Of a stretch of 64,000 bases of DNA, positions 8,606-16,708 are shown one piece after another. Positions within the stretch are counted from its first letter, which is position 1; every line of letters begins with the position of its first letter. Source of the stretch: Mycolicibacterium mucogenicum DSM 44124 (GTDB taxonomy: Bacteria > Actinomycetota > Actinomycetes > Mycobacteriales > Mycobacteriaceae). Made by a program: the position numbers and the translations under genes. The notes under the pieces were generated by a model. That model was not told where the DNA came from and made no database searches. It saw only the letters and a program-made list of their open reading frames with translations. Where the stretch lies: assembly GCF_005670685.2 (NCBI RefSeq), contig NZ_CP062008.1:4278001-4342000 (forward strand). The letters are read 5' to 3'.

Positions 8606-8658
8606 GGCAATGCCGGGCCGGGTTTTCCCTTTGTCCTGTCGCCCGGTCCGGCGTTGCC
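8606..8658. terminator. Bidirectional terminator hairpin
   Basis: Left arm 8606-8622 (GGCAAtGCCGGgCCGGG) pairs with right arm 8642-8658 with three mismatches around a 19-base loop rich in T. It lies between two convergent genes and can serve both. Confidence 0.75.
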
Positions 8659-8668
8659 CTCGCCGCCG

Positions 8669-9307
8669 TTACTCCGGCCAGGCGTTGCGCTGAATGAGAT
8701 CAACCATGTTCGTGCGTTCGAACGACGGATCGAAGTGTGCGAGCACGTCGTCGTTCATCGTCCCGAACGTGGTGAGCGGCCGGTTGACCATGCCGTCGTT
8801 GAATGCCCGCAGGATGCGGTTCTTGAAGTCGGGACGCGGATGGGCGGCAACCACTTCGGCGCGCTGCTCTTCGCTGATCTCGTCGAGACCCAGTCCGATG
8901 ACGTCGGTTTCGACGCCCAGAATCACCACCGCGACCTCGGGCGCCAGGTGGTGCGGAACCTCTGGCGTGGTGTGCAGCGCGATCGCCAGCCACACATTCG
9001 TCGCCTCCTGCTCGCTACGACCGAAGTCCAGCAACAGTTTTCGAGCCAGGTCGGCCCCATCGATCTCGAATCGTTGATGCGTCGTGCCGTACTCTGTGGT
9101 CAGACCCAGGTCGTGGAACATGCCGCCCACGTAGGCAAGTTCCGGGTCGACGTCGAGGCCGCGCGCGGCCGCTTTCAACGAGCCCCACAGAAACACCCGG
9201 CGGGAGTGGTTGAACAAGGTGTCGTCGGTCGACTTCCGAACGATCGAGGTGGCCTCCCGGACCAGCTCGGTGTCCGGAATCGTCACTCCTGCAATAACTT
9301 CGGGCAT
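8669..9307 (-). CDS. HD-domain protein, cyanamide-hydratase-like
   Basis: 212 residues. HSRRVFLWG gives the first metal-binding His, GGMFHDLGL is the HD pair, and ALHTTPE supplies a further His, as in HD-superfamily metal-dependent hydrolases. This arrangement is typical of the cyanamide hydratase / DJ-1-associated HD subgroup, but the substrate is unknown. ATG 9307 is favoured because the reading frame upstream is non-conserved and basic. The UBP zinc-finger gene precedes it on the same strand with a 106-base gap, so co-transcription is uncertain. Confidence 0.85.
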   Translation of the reverse strand: MPEVIAGVTIPDTELVREATSIVRKSTDDTLFNHSRRVFLWGSLKAAARGLDVDPELAYVGGMFHDLGLTTEYGTTHQRFEIDGADLARKLLLDFGRSEQEATNVWLAIALHTTPEVPHHLAPEVAVVILGVETDVIGLGLDEISEEQRAEVVAAHPRPDFKNRILRAFNDGMVNRPLTTFGTMNDDVLAHFDPSFERTNMVDLIQRNAWPE

Positions 9308-9333
9308 GGCTCGCAACTTCCGTCGAACTTGAT

Positions 9334-9346
9334 TGGACACAGTCCA
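9334..9346. promoter_or_regulatory. Short palindrome upstream of the HD gene
   Basis: TGGAC-ACA-GTCCA, a 13-bp palindrome 26 bases before the HD-protein start on the minus strand. It could be an operator; no regulator is visible. Confidence 0.25.
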
Positions 9347-9413
9347 TTTTGTCCGCGGATCGGCCGTACCTACAGAGCACGCGGAGCCATGCATCCCACA
9401 GATCAGGACACGG

Positions 9414-9689
9414 TCAGACGTACTTCTCGTGCACGTAGCACCACCGCCAGTTCTCACCCGGCTCGAAGGACTGCACGATCTCGTGGCCCGGCGTCTTTGC
9501 ATGCGCACTGGCGTGTTTCATCGGCGACGAATCACAACAGCCGACGTGGCCGCACGTGAGGCACAGCCGCAGATGCACCCACCGGGTGCCGGCCGCGATG
9601 CAGTCCTGGCAGCCCTTCGTGGTCTGCGGGGTGACCAGGCGGACGTTCTTCAAGTGCGAGTCGCCGAAGATGGATGCCACGCCATCCAC
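9414..9689 (-). CDS. UBP-type zinc-finger protein
   Basis: 91 residues consisting almost entirely of one ZnF-UBP-like domain. Cys pairs in GCQDC and LCLTCGHVGCC, and His residues in HASAHAKTPGH, provide the zinc ligands; WRWCYVHEKYV ends the protein. In eukaryotes this fold binds the ubiquitin C-terminus. Stand-alone bacterial copies are common in actinobacteria and their role is unknown. Divergent from the geranylgeranyl-reductase-like gene. Confidence 0.88.
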   Translation of the reverse strand: MDGVASIFGDSHLKNVRLVTPQTTKGCQDCIAAGTRWVHLRLCLTCGHVGCCDSSPMKHASAHAKTPGHEIVQSFEPGENWRWCYVHEKYV

Positions 9690-9859
9690 GGTAGCCCCGT
9701 CGCGCCCGGATTACCGGGACGCGCCCGGCCGCACGTCCGATCTGCGATCGTTCCGCCAACGCCAGATGGTCGACGACCCGCACCGGTAAGTTGGCCACCT
9801 GGCGGCTCCACACGAAACCTGATGAACTGGAGCCACTTCGGGACGGACGGGGCGGGACG

Positions 9860-11041
9860 ATGGCACAGCGGTATGACGTCGTCGTCGCTGGTGGTGGTCC
9901 GTCGGGCTCGGCCGCCGCATGGCAGGCGGCGCAGGTGGGCGCCAAGGTACTGGTCGTGGACAAAGCGGAGTTTCCCCGGGACAAGCCGTGTGGCGACGGA
10001 TTGACCGCCCGCGCCGTCAGTTACCTGCAGAAGATGGGCCTGGCCGACGAAGTCTCCACCTTCCACCGGGTCGACCGCGTCACGGTGTTCAGCCCGAGCC
10101 GATGGGAGATGTCCTTCCCGCGGCGCCCCGGGATGCCCGATCACGGACGTACCGTCAGCCGTACGCATTTGGACACCGTGTTGCTCAGGCACGCCGAAAA
10201 GGCCGGCGCAGAAGTACGTGAGGGCGCCGAAGCGGCAGGCCCTGAACTCGATGCCGACGGTCGGGTGGTCGGCCTGGTCCTCAAGACCGGGGAGAAGATC
10301 TCGGCGGACGCGGTCATCGCCGCCGACGGCGCGTACTCGCCCGTCAAGCGAGCGCTGAACATCGACTCGCGGTACAACGGCTACTCGGCCATCGCGATCC
10401 GCGCGGAGATGCACACCAACCGGCCCGACACCGATTCGCTCGACATCCACCTCAAGCTGCAGTTCCAGGGCGACCAGTTGCCCGGCTACGGCTGGGTGTT
10501 CCCGATGGGCAACGGCGTCCTCAACATCGGCGTCGGCTATGTCAACTGTTACCGCAACTGGCAGGCCATCAACGCCACGCAGCTACTCGGCGAATTCCTG
10601 GCATCCCTGCCGCATGACTGGGAGCTGCCGTCGATCGCGGAATTGAAGAAGAGCAAGAGTGTTCGGGCGTGGCGACTACCGATGGGTTTCACCGCGTGGC
10701 CGCCGTGGCGGCCGGGCGTCGTCTTCACCGGCGACGCACTCGGCGCCGCCAAACCGGTTTCCGGCGCGGGCATTTCGAAGGCGCTCGAGGCCGGCCTGGT
10801 CGCCGGCGAATGCGTGATCGCGGCGCTGCAGAACGGCGGCCCCGACGACTTCACCAACTACACCCAGCGGCTGGACGCTGCCTGGGGCCGGGAGTACCGG
10901 ATGGGCCGCTTCGGACACAAGCTCGCCGGTATCCCGGCCATTCCGAACACGGGCATCAAGCTGCTCGACAAGGGATTCGTCCGGGACGGCGCGCTCAGAG
11001 TGATGTACGGGAAGTCGTACGGCCCCCTGCATACGTACTGA
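9860..11041 (+). CDS. Geranylgeranyl-reductase-family FAD oxidoreductase (MenJ-like)
   Basis: 393 residues. The FAD-binding GGGPSGSAAA motif opens the protein, PCGDGLTARAV is the characteristic PxxCG segment of geranylgeranyl reductases, and GDALGAAKPVSGAGISKAL is the second FAD motif. Mycobacterial relatives include MenJ (Rv0561c), which saturates one isoprene unit of menaquinone. No other menaquinone gene is near, so this may be a paralogue acting on another polyprenyl lipid. ATG 9860 begins directly at the Rossmann strand; the in-frame start at 9791 adds 23 non-conserved residues. Confidence 0.85.
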   Translation: MAQRYDVVVAGGGPSGSAAAWQAAQVGAKVLVVDKAEFPRDKPCGDGLTARAVSYLQKMGLADEVSTFHRVDRVTVFSPSRWEMSFPRRPGMPDHGRTVSRTHLDTVLLRHAEKAGAEVREGAEAAGPELDADGRVVGLVLKTGEKISADAVIAADGAYSPVKRALNIDSRYNGYSAIAIRAEMHTNRPDTDSLDIHLKLQFQGDQLPGYGWVFPMGNGVLNIGVGYVNCYRNWQAINATQLLGEFLASLPHDWELPSIAELKKSKSVRAWRLPMGFTAWPPWRPGVVFTGDALGAAKPVSGAGISKALEAGLVAGECVIAALQNGGPDDFTNYTQRLDAAWGREYRMGRFGHKLAGIPAIPNTGIKLLDKGFVRDGALRVMYGKSYGPLHTY

Positions 11042-11045
11042 CGCT

Positions 11046-11816
11046 CTAGCGCGGCGTCCCGCCACCATCGACGATGACAACCTGCCCGGTGATGTAACTG
11101 CCTGCGCCCGAACACAACAGCAGCGCGGTGCCCACCAATTCGTCGGGGTTGGCCAGCCGCTTCAACAGCGTGTTGGACGCCATCGCGTCGATCATCGGTT
11201 GCGGGTTGTTCCGCACCATGTCGGTGTCGACAGGACCGGGTGCGATGGCGTTGACCCGGATGCCGTCGGCGGCGTAGGCGGCCGCCATCGAGCGGGTGAA
11301 CGACAGCAGCGCCGCCTTGCCCGCGGCGTACATCGACACGAACGGCGCGAACTGAAAAGCGCCGACCGACGACATGTTCAGGACCGCCGCGGCCGGGCTC
11401 GCCTTCAAGTGCGGCAAGGCCTTCTGGATCAGGAACACCGGACCACGCAGGTTCGAGTCGTACGACTTGGCCCACGCCTCGGGCGTCATCTCCCCCAGCG
11501 GCTGAGCCAGCGCGTTGGCCGCGTTGTTGACCAGGACATCGATGCCGCCGAACTCCGCGACGGTGGCGTCCACCAGCCGGTCGAGATCGTCGAGGTTGCC
11601 CATGTTCACGGGCACGCCGATCGCCTTGCCACCCAGTCCACGCAGATGCTCGGCCGCGGCCTCGCACGCGTCGGGCTTGCGGCTGGCCACCACCAGATTG
11701 GCACCGGCCAGCGCGAACCCCTCGGCCATGGCGAGGCCGATACCGCGCGTCCCGCCGGTCACGATGACGGTGCGGTCGGTCATGTCGAACAGGCGGTCAA
11801 ATGTGGTGCGGTCCAT
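11046..11816 (-). CDS. Short-chain dehydrogenase/reductase
   Basis: 256 residues of the classical SDR type. Cofactor motif GGTRGIG (21-27), NNAA (97-100), catalytic Ser149/150, and YxxxK as Tyr163-Lys167 are intact. The NVSS-like and PGPVDTDM segments fit FabG-type 3-oxoacyl or hydroxyacyl dehydrogenases. The C-terminal end matches the usual V-DGG motif. The gene is convergent with the preceding flavoprotein gene, with only 4 bases between stops, and is preceded by a 205-base gap holding a large palindrome. The substrate is not predictable. Confidence 0.9.
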   Translation of the reverse strand: MDRTTFDRLFDMTDRTVIVTGGTRGIGLAMAEGFALAGANLVVASRKPDACEAAAEHLRGLGGKAIGVPVNMGNLDDLDRLVDATVAEFGGIDVLVNNAANALAQPLGEMTPEAWAKSYDSNLRGPVFLIQKALPHLKASPAAAVLNMSSVGAFQFAPFVSMYAAGKAALLSFTRSMAAAYAADGIRVNAIAPGPVDTDMVRNNPQPMIDAMASNTLLKRLANPDELVGTALLLCSGAGSYITGQVVIVDGGGTPR

Positions 11817-11950
11817 GGCTAGCAGTAGATCACAGGGTTTTGCGGCGCCGACCGGGTCGCACCATTGAGCGGGCACAATGCCGCCAAGCGAATGTCGGCG
11901 TGTCACCGGGCGGCGTGTCGGCTCTCCTGCGGCACTTGCGATTTGGAGCG

Positions 11951-11984
11951 GTCAACTTTCCTTGACGCGTCAGGGAAAGTTGAC
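11951..11984. terminator. 34-bp palindrome, probable terminator or operator
   Basis: The arms GTCAACTTTCC and GGAAAGTTGAC enclose TGACGCGTCA, itself palindromic; only one of 17 pairs (T11962-G11973) mismatches, and that would be a wobble in RNA. It lies between the pseudouridine synthase stop and the SDR start, both minus strand. No T-tract follows, which is common for mycobacterial terminators. A symmetric operator is the alternative. Confidence 0.5.
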
Positions 11985-12021
11985 GGCTTCAGATCGAACA
12001 TGCCAAGGGAGAGGCGACGGA

Positions 12022-12876
12022 CTACTGAAATTCGCGCCCGCTCACGAACTCACGCTCCGCCCCCGTCACCGGATCGACGAACGCCAGCCGATGCGCCAGC
12101 AGCTGAAGCGGCGTCGAGAAGTCACCGGCAGGAACATCAAGCACCGTGGGGTACAACGGGTCACCGTCGATGGGCAACCCGAGCGAGTTCATGTGCACGC
12201 GCAGCTGGTGGGTCCGGCCCGTGGCGGGCGTCAGCCGGAACAGACCATCCCCCACCGGCTCGACGAGAGTCACCGCGTTGACGTCGCCGGGCTCGATGAC
12301 GGCCTGTAAAGAACCGCGCCGCTTCACAATTCGATTTCGCAGCTCGACGGGCCCGGCCAGCGTCCCGGCCGACGACCGCGCCAGATACGTCTTGGACACC
12401 CCACCCGAGGCGAACATCGTCTGATACGCCCCACGGACCTCGCGTCGGGCGGTGAACACCAAGACACCGGCCGTCAGCCGGTCCAACCGATGCGCGGGTG
12501 AGAGCTCCCACAGCCCCAAAGCCCGTCGTAGCCGCACCAGCGCCGTCTGCACCACGTGCCCACCGCGCGGCATGGTGGCCAGGAAGTGCGGCTTGTCGAC
12601 CACGACGATGTTCTCGTCGCGGTACAGCACCGGCACGTCGAACGGGACGACGACCTCGTCGGGCAGGTCCCGGTACCAGTAGATGAACGCGCCTGCCGGC
12701 AGCTCCGTCGCGTCGGAGACGACCGAACCATCGGCGCAAAGCACCTCGCCGGCAAGGACTTTCGCGGCCGCCTCGTCGCCGAACCGGGACCGCAGCTCAG
12801 CCAGTACCGGCCCGCCGTGCACCCGTAGCCGGGCAGGCCCGATCCCCTCGTATCCGGGACGGACGGGCAGACTCAA
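12022..12876 (-). CDS. RluA-family pseudouridine synthase (Rv3300c homologue)
   Basis: 284 residues. The catalytic motif HRLDRLTAGVL carries the active-site Asp, and GRTHQLRVHM and the preceding VVDKP segment are diagnostic of RluA-family enzymes, which isomerise uridine in rRNA or tRNA. The N-terminal part replaces the S4 domain found in some relatives. TTG 12876 is chosen because it overlaps the glpD stop (TTGA) and gives the conserved beginning; the longer upstream frame runs antisense-like through glpD. In M. tuberculosis phoY1 lies between this gene and glpD2; here they overlap. The RNA target is unknown. Confidence 0.85.
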   Translation of the reverse strand: MSLPVRPGYEGIGPARLRVHGGPVLAELRSRFGDEAAAKVLAGEVLCADGSVVSDATELPAGAFIYWYRDLPDEVVVPFDVPVLYRDENIVVVDKPHFLATMPRGGHVVQTALVRLRRALGLWELSPAHRLDRLTAGVLVFTARREVRGAYQTMFASGGVSKTYLARSSAGTLAGPVELRNRIVKRRGSLQAVIEPGDVNAVTLVEPVGDGLFRLTPATGRTHQLRVHMNSLGLPIDGDPLYPTVLDVPAGDFSTPLQLLAHRLAFVDPVTGAEREFVSGREFQ

Positions 12877-14630
12877 TCGAGCGGTACCGGCTCGAGAATC
12901 TCGGACCGGGCTTCGGGAGCCGCCACGCGCAGCGCATCGGCCGATTCGTCGTCGGGCTGCGTCTGCGACAGCACCTCGGCCTCCACGCGCGCCAGGTACG
13001 TCGCGACCTCGCGGTCGACGTCTTCGGCACTCCAACCCAGCACCGGCGCAACGACTTCCGCGACCTCGCGGGCACAGTCGACGCCGCGGTGCTGGTATTC
13101 GATGGAGATTCGCATGCGGCGGGCCAGGATGTCCTCGAGGTGCAGGGCGCCCTCGGCCGCGGCCGCGTACCAGGCCTCGACCTTCAGGTACACCGGCGCC
13201 TCGGTGATGGGTTCTAAGAGGTCGGGCCGGACTGCGGCATTCTCGTGTGCCATGTCGAGCACCTCGCCGATCAGCGAGCCGTAGCGGTCCAGCAGGTGCC
13301 GCACCCGGTAGGGATGCAGACCGTAGTGCTGGCCCACGTGTTCGGTCTGGTTGATCAGCGCGAAGTAGCCGTCGGCGCCCAGCAGCGGCACCTTCTCGGT
13401 GATCGACGGCGCCACCCGCGTCGGCACGAACTCACTGGCCGCGTCGATGGCGTCCTCGCCCATCACCCGGTAGGTGGTGTACTTGCCGCCGGCGATGGCC
13501 ACCAGGCCCGGGGCCGGCACCGCGACCGCATGCTCGCGGGACAGCTTGGAGGTCTCCTCGCTCTCACCGGCCAGCAGCGGGCGCAGGCCCGCGTAGACGC
13601 CGTCGATGTCGTCGTGGTTGAGCGGGGTGGCCAGCACCTTGTTGACGTGCCCGAGGATGTAGTCGATGTCGGCCTTGGTCGCCGCCGGGTGCGCCAGGTC
13701 CAGGTTCCAGTCGGTGTCGGTGGTGCCGATGATCCAGTGTGTGCCCCACGGGATGACGAACAGCACCGACTTCTCGGTGCGCAGGATAATCGCCACTTCG
13801 CTGACGATGCGGTCCCGCGGGACGACGATGTGCACGCCTTTGGAGGCGCGGACCCGGAACCGGCCGCGCTGCTTCGACAGGGCCTGAATCTCGTCGGTCC
13901 ACACGCCGGTGGCGTTGACCACGACGTGGCCGCACACCTCCGTCACCGCACCGGTCTCCGAGTCGCGCACCCGCACGCCCGTGACCCGGTCACCCTCGCG
14001 CAGCAGTGCCACGACCTGCGTCGAGGTGCGGACGACGGCGCCGTAGTGCGCCGCGGTGCGGGCGACGGTCATGGTGTGCCGCGCGTCATCGACAACGGTG
14101 TCGTAGTAGCGGATCGCGCCGATCAGCGAGCTGCGCTTGAGCCCGGGTGCCAGCCGCAGCGCGCCGGCCTTGAGGAGGTGCTTCTGCGCGGGCACCGACT
14201 TGGCGCCACCCAGCTGGTCGTACAGGAAGATGCCCGCGGCGATGTAGGGACGCTCCCAGATCCGCTTGGTCAGCGGGAACAGGAACGGCAGCGGCTTCAC
14301 CAGGTGCGGCGCCAGGGTGGTCAGCGATAGTTCACGTTCGTACAGCGCTTCCCGGACCAGACCGAACTCGAGCTGCTCCAGGTAGCGCAGGCCGCCGTGG
14401 AACATCTTGCTGCTGCGGCTGGACGTGCCGGAGGCAAAGTCGCGTGCCTCGACCAGTGCGACCTTCAGCCCGCGCGTCGCGGCGTCGAGCGCCGCACCGG
14501 CACCGACGACGCCGCCGCCGATCACGATGACGTCGAACTGCTCGGAACCCAGCCGGTTCCAGGCGGTCTCGCGCTGCGCGCGGTTCAGCAGGGTCTGCCC
14601 ATTGCCCGGACCGGGAATCGGGTCACTCAC
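12873..14630 (-). CDS. glpD: Aerobic glycerol-3-phosphate dehydrogenase
   Basis: 585 residues, the length of mycobacterial GlpD2 (Rv3302c). It oxidises sn-glycerol 3-phosphate to dihydroxyacetone phosphate at the inner membrane face and passes electrons via FAD to the quinone pool. FAD motif VIGGGVVGAGAALDAATRG is near residue 35; SSRSSKMFHGGLRYLE and GGKYTTYRVM are family signatures; the C-terminal alpha-helical cap follows. Overlaps the pseudouridine synthase gene by 4 bases and follows lpdA by 74 bases on the same strand, matching the order in M. tuberculosis. Confidence 0.95.
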   Translation of the reverse strand: MSDPIPGPGNGQTLLNRAQRETAWNRLGSEQFDVIVIGGGVVGAGAALDAATRGLKVALVEARDFASGTSSRSSKMFHGGLRYLEQLEFGLVREALYERELSLTTLAPHLVKPLPFLFPLTKRIWERPYIAAGIFLYDQLGGAKSVPAQKHLLKAGALRLAPGLKRSSLIGAIRYYDTVVDDARHTMTVARTAAHYGAVVRTSTQVVALLREGDRVTGVRVRDSETGAVTEVCGHVVVNATGVWTDEIQALSKQRGRFRVRASKGVHIVVPRDRIVSEVAIILRTEKSVLFVIPWGTHWIIGTTDTDWNLDLAHPAATKADIDYILGHVNKVLATPLNHDDIDGVYAGLRPLLAGESEETSKLSREHAVAVPAPGLVAIAGGKYTTYRVMGEDAIDAASEFVPTRVAPSITEKVPLLGADGYFALINQTEHVGQHYGLHPYRVRHLLDRYGSLIGEVLDMAHENAAVRPDLLEPITEAPVYLKVEAWYAAAAEGALHLEDILARRMRISIEYQHRGVDCAREVAEVVAPVLGWSAEDVDREVATYLARVEAEVLSQTQPDDESADALRVAAPEARSEILEPVPLD

Positions 14631-14704
14631 GGCGGAACTCCTCGTGGTTACTCGTCGGTAGGCCTTGCATGGTCGAGCCTACGTGGTCGGCCCCGGTTCG
14701 TGCG

Positions 14705-16120
14705 TCAGTCCAGATCGTCGTGAGCCATGAGCCGGCGGGCCGTTTCGATGATCGAGCCCGACAGCGACGGATAGACCGACAAGGTCTGCGCCAGATCGGT
14801 CACCGAGATCCGGTTCTGTACCGCCAGGGCAATCGGCAGGATCAGTTCGGAGGCGATCGGCGCGACCACCACGCCGCCGATCACCACGCCGGTGGCCGGG
14901 CGACAGAAGATCTTCACGAAACCGTGCTCGAGCAACGACATCTTGGCCCGCGCATTGGTGTTCAGCGGCAGCATCAGGGTGCGGGCCGGGACTGTGCCGG
15001 CGTCGATCGCCGATTGCGGCACTCCGACCGCGGCGATTTCCGGGCGAGTGAAGACCGCAGCCGCAACCGTGCGCAGCTTGATCGGCGAAACCCCTTCACC
15101 CAGTGCGTGATACATCGCGATGCGGCCCTGCATGGCGGCCACCGAGGCCAGCGGCAGCAGGCCGGTGCAGTCACCCGCGGCGTAGATGCCCGACGCCTTG
15201 GTGCGCGACACCCGGTCGACGGTCAGGTAATTACCGGGCCCGAGCTCGATGCCCACCTTCTCCAGTCCCAGGCCCGAAGTGTTGGGTACCGAACCGATGC
15301 TCATCAACGCATGGCTGCCCTCGACGACGCGACCATCGGCCAGGCTCACCTTGACGCCCTTTTCGGTACGGACCACCGAATCGGCGCGGGCGTTCTTGAC
15401 CAACGTCACACCGCGCTCGGAGAACACCTCCTCCAGCACCGCGGCGGCGTCGGAGTCCTCGTGCGGCAGGATCTGGTCGCGGCTGGCCACGACCGTGACC
15501 TTGACGCCGAGTTCGGTGTAGGCATTGCAGAACTCGGCGCCCGTGACACCGGAACCCACGATGACCAGGTGCTCGGGCAGGTCGGTGAGGTCGTACAGCT
15601 GACGCCAGTTCAGGATGCGTTCGCCGTCGGGCTTCGCGTTGGGCAGCACCCGGGGGCTGGCTCCCGTCGCGATCAGCACGACGTCGGCCTTGAGCACTCC
15701 GGTTCGGCCGTCGGGCGTCGTGACCTTGACCCGGTGATGGGCCATTCCCGGAATGCTGTCGACCAGCTCACCGCAACCCGCCACCACGTTGACGCCGGCC
15801 CGCAACAGCTGCCCGCCGATGTCCACCGACTGACTGCGCGCCAGCGTCTTGACACGGTTGTTGATCTGCGGCAACGAGATCTTGGCGTCCTCGATCTTGA
15901 TGTCGAAGCCCAGCCCGTCGGCCCTACGCAGCTCGGTGCGCACGCCGCTGGACGCGATGAACGTCTTGGACGGCACGCAGTCCCAGAGCACGCAGGCACC
16001 GCCGATGCCGTCACGGTCGACGACGGTCACCTCGGTTGCCTGCGGGCCGTAACCGGCGGCAACCAGGGCTGCCTCATATCCGGCGGGACCGCCGCCGATG
16101 ATCACGATGCGGGTAGCCAC
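14705..16120 (-). CDS. lpdA: NAD(P)H:quinone reductase LpdA, flavoprotein disulfide reductase family
   Basis: 471 residues, homologue of Rv3303c. It has the FAD motif GGGPAGYEAALVAAGYG, the second Rossmann motif GSGVTGAEFCNAY and the GIYAAGDCTG segment. The active-site region reads GGACVLWDCVPSK, so a CxxxxC pair is present; M. tuberculosis LpdA is known for lacking one of these cysteines. The C-terminal His-Glu dyad of true lipoamide dehydrogenases is absent (VYPSLSG). It is therefore probably a quinone reductase. GTG 16120 starts just before the Rossmann strand; the longer upstream frame overlaps the divergent gene. Confidence 0.92.
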   Translation of the reverse strand: MATRIVIIGGGPAGYEAALVAAGYGPQATEVTVVDRDGIGGACVLWDCVPSKTFIASSGVRTELRRADGLGFDIKIEDAKISLPQINNRVKTLARSQSVDIGGQLLRAGVNVVAGCGELVDSIPGMAHHRVKVTTPDGRTGVLKADVVLIATGASPRVLPNAKPDGERILNWRQLYDLTDLPEHLVIVGSGVTGAEFCNAYTELGVKVTVVASRDQILPHEDSDAAAVLEEVFSERGVTLVKNARADSVVRTEKGVKVSLADGRVVEGSHALMSIGSVPNTSGLGLEKVGIELGPGNYLTVDRVSRTKASGIYAAGDCTGLLPLASVAAMQGRIAMYHALGEGVSPIKLRTVAAAVFTRPEIAAVGVPQSAIDAGTVPARTLMLPLNTNARAKMSLLEHGFVKIFCRPATGVVIGGVVVAPIASELILPIALAVQNRISVTDLAQTLSVYPSLSGSIIETARRLMAHDDLD

Positions 16121-16168
16121 GGCTACATCTAACCCCGAGTTGGGTGTTGGTCGCCGGACAACAAGCCG

Positions 16169-16180
16169 TAGGCTTGCCGG
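16169..16180 (+). promoter_or_regulatory. Leaderless promoter of the GGCT-like gene
   Basis: TAGGCT (16169-16174) stands six bases before GTG 16181, the spacing expected when transcription begins at the start codon. Confidence 0.45.
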
Positions 16181-16648
16181 GTGCCGCTCTACGCCGCTTA
16201 CGGATCGAACATGCATCCGGAGCAGATGCTTCAGCGGGCCCCTCATTCTCCGATGGCGGCCACGGGGTGGCTGCACGGCTGGCGACTGACGTTCGCCGGC
16301 GCGGACATCGGCTGGGAGGGCGCGCTGGCGACGCTGGTCGAGGATCCGCTCTCGAAGGTCTTCGTCGTGCTCTACGACATGACCCGCGAGGACGAGGAAC
16401 GCCTGGACCGCTGGGAAGGCTCCGAGCTGGGGATCCACAAGAAGATCCGCTGCCGGGTGCACCGGGTGTCGTCGGACACCTCGACCGAGCCCGTGCTGGC
16501 CTGGTTGTACGTCGTCGACGCCTGGGAAGGCGGCCTGCCCTCAGCGCGGTACCTCGGCGTCATGGCCGAGGCCGCCGAGATCGCCGGCGCCCCCGCGGAC
16601 TACGTCCACCACCTCCGCACCCGCCCGTCCCGCAACATCGGTCCTTAA
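16181..16648 (+). CDS. Gamma-glutamylcyclotransferase-like protein (Rv3304 homologue)
   Basis: 155 residues. The N-terminal AAYGSNMHPEQM matches the YGSN substrate loop of the GGCT/AIG2 fold, and LYDMTREDEERLDRWEG supplies the conserved region with acidic residues. Family members release 5-oxoproline from gamma-glutamyl compounds or act on gamma-glutamylamines; the substrate here is unknown. Divergent from lpdA as in M. tuberculosis. The stop codon is immediately followed by the left inverted repeat of the AbiEi/DUF559 cassette. Confidence 0.85.
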   Translation: MPLYAAYGSNMHPEQMLQRAPHSPMAATGWLHGWRLTFAGADIGWEGALATLVEDPLSKVFVVLYDMTREDEERLDRWEGSELGIHKKIRCRVHRVSSDTSTEPVLAWLYVVDAWEGGLPSARYLGVMAEAAEIAGAPADYVHHLRTRPSRNIGP

Positions 16649-16696
16649 CCCGCGAGCGGCCGTGTTTGTACAGCGACACACCGTGTTTCGCGTGCA
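16649..16696. repeat. Left inverted repeat of the AbiEi/DUF559 cassette
   Basis: A 48-bp sequence beginning CCCGCGAGCGGCCGTGTTTG that recurs inverted at 17748-17795 with three mismatches. Similarity continues more weakly to the DUF559 stop codon. It starts one base after the preceding gene's stop, and carries CCGTGTTT twice plus terminal CGCGA/TCGCG. Confidence 0.9.
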
Positions 16697-16708
16697 ATTC
16701 GAGGCCAC

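Noticed and set aside
13245..14330. Long plus-strand reading frame (361 codons) opposite glpD
   Set aside because: It is antisense to a complete GlpD, has His/Gly/Val/Arg-rich composition of a GC-shadow frame and no recognisable motif.
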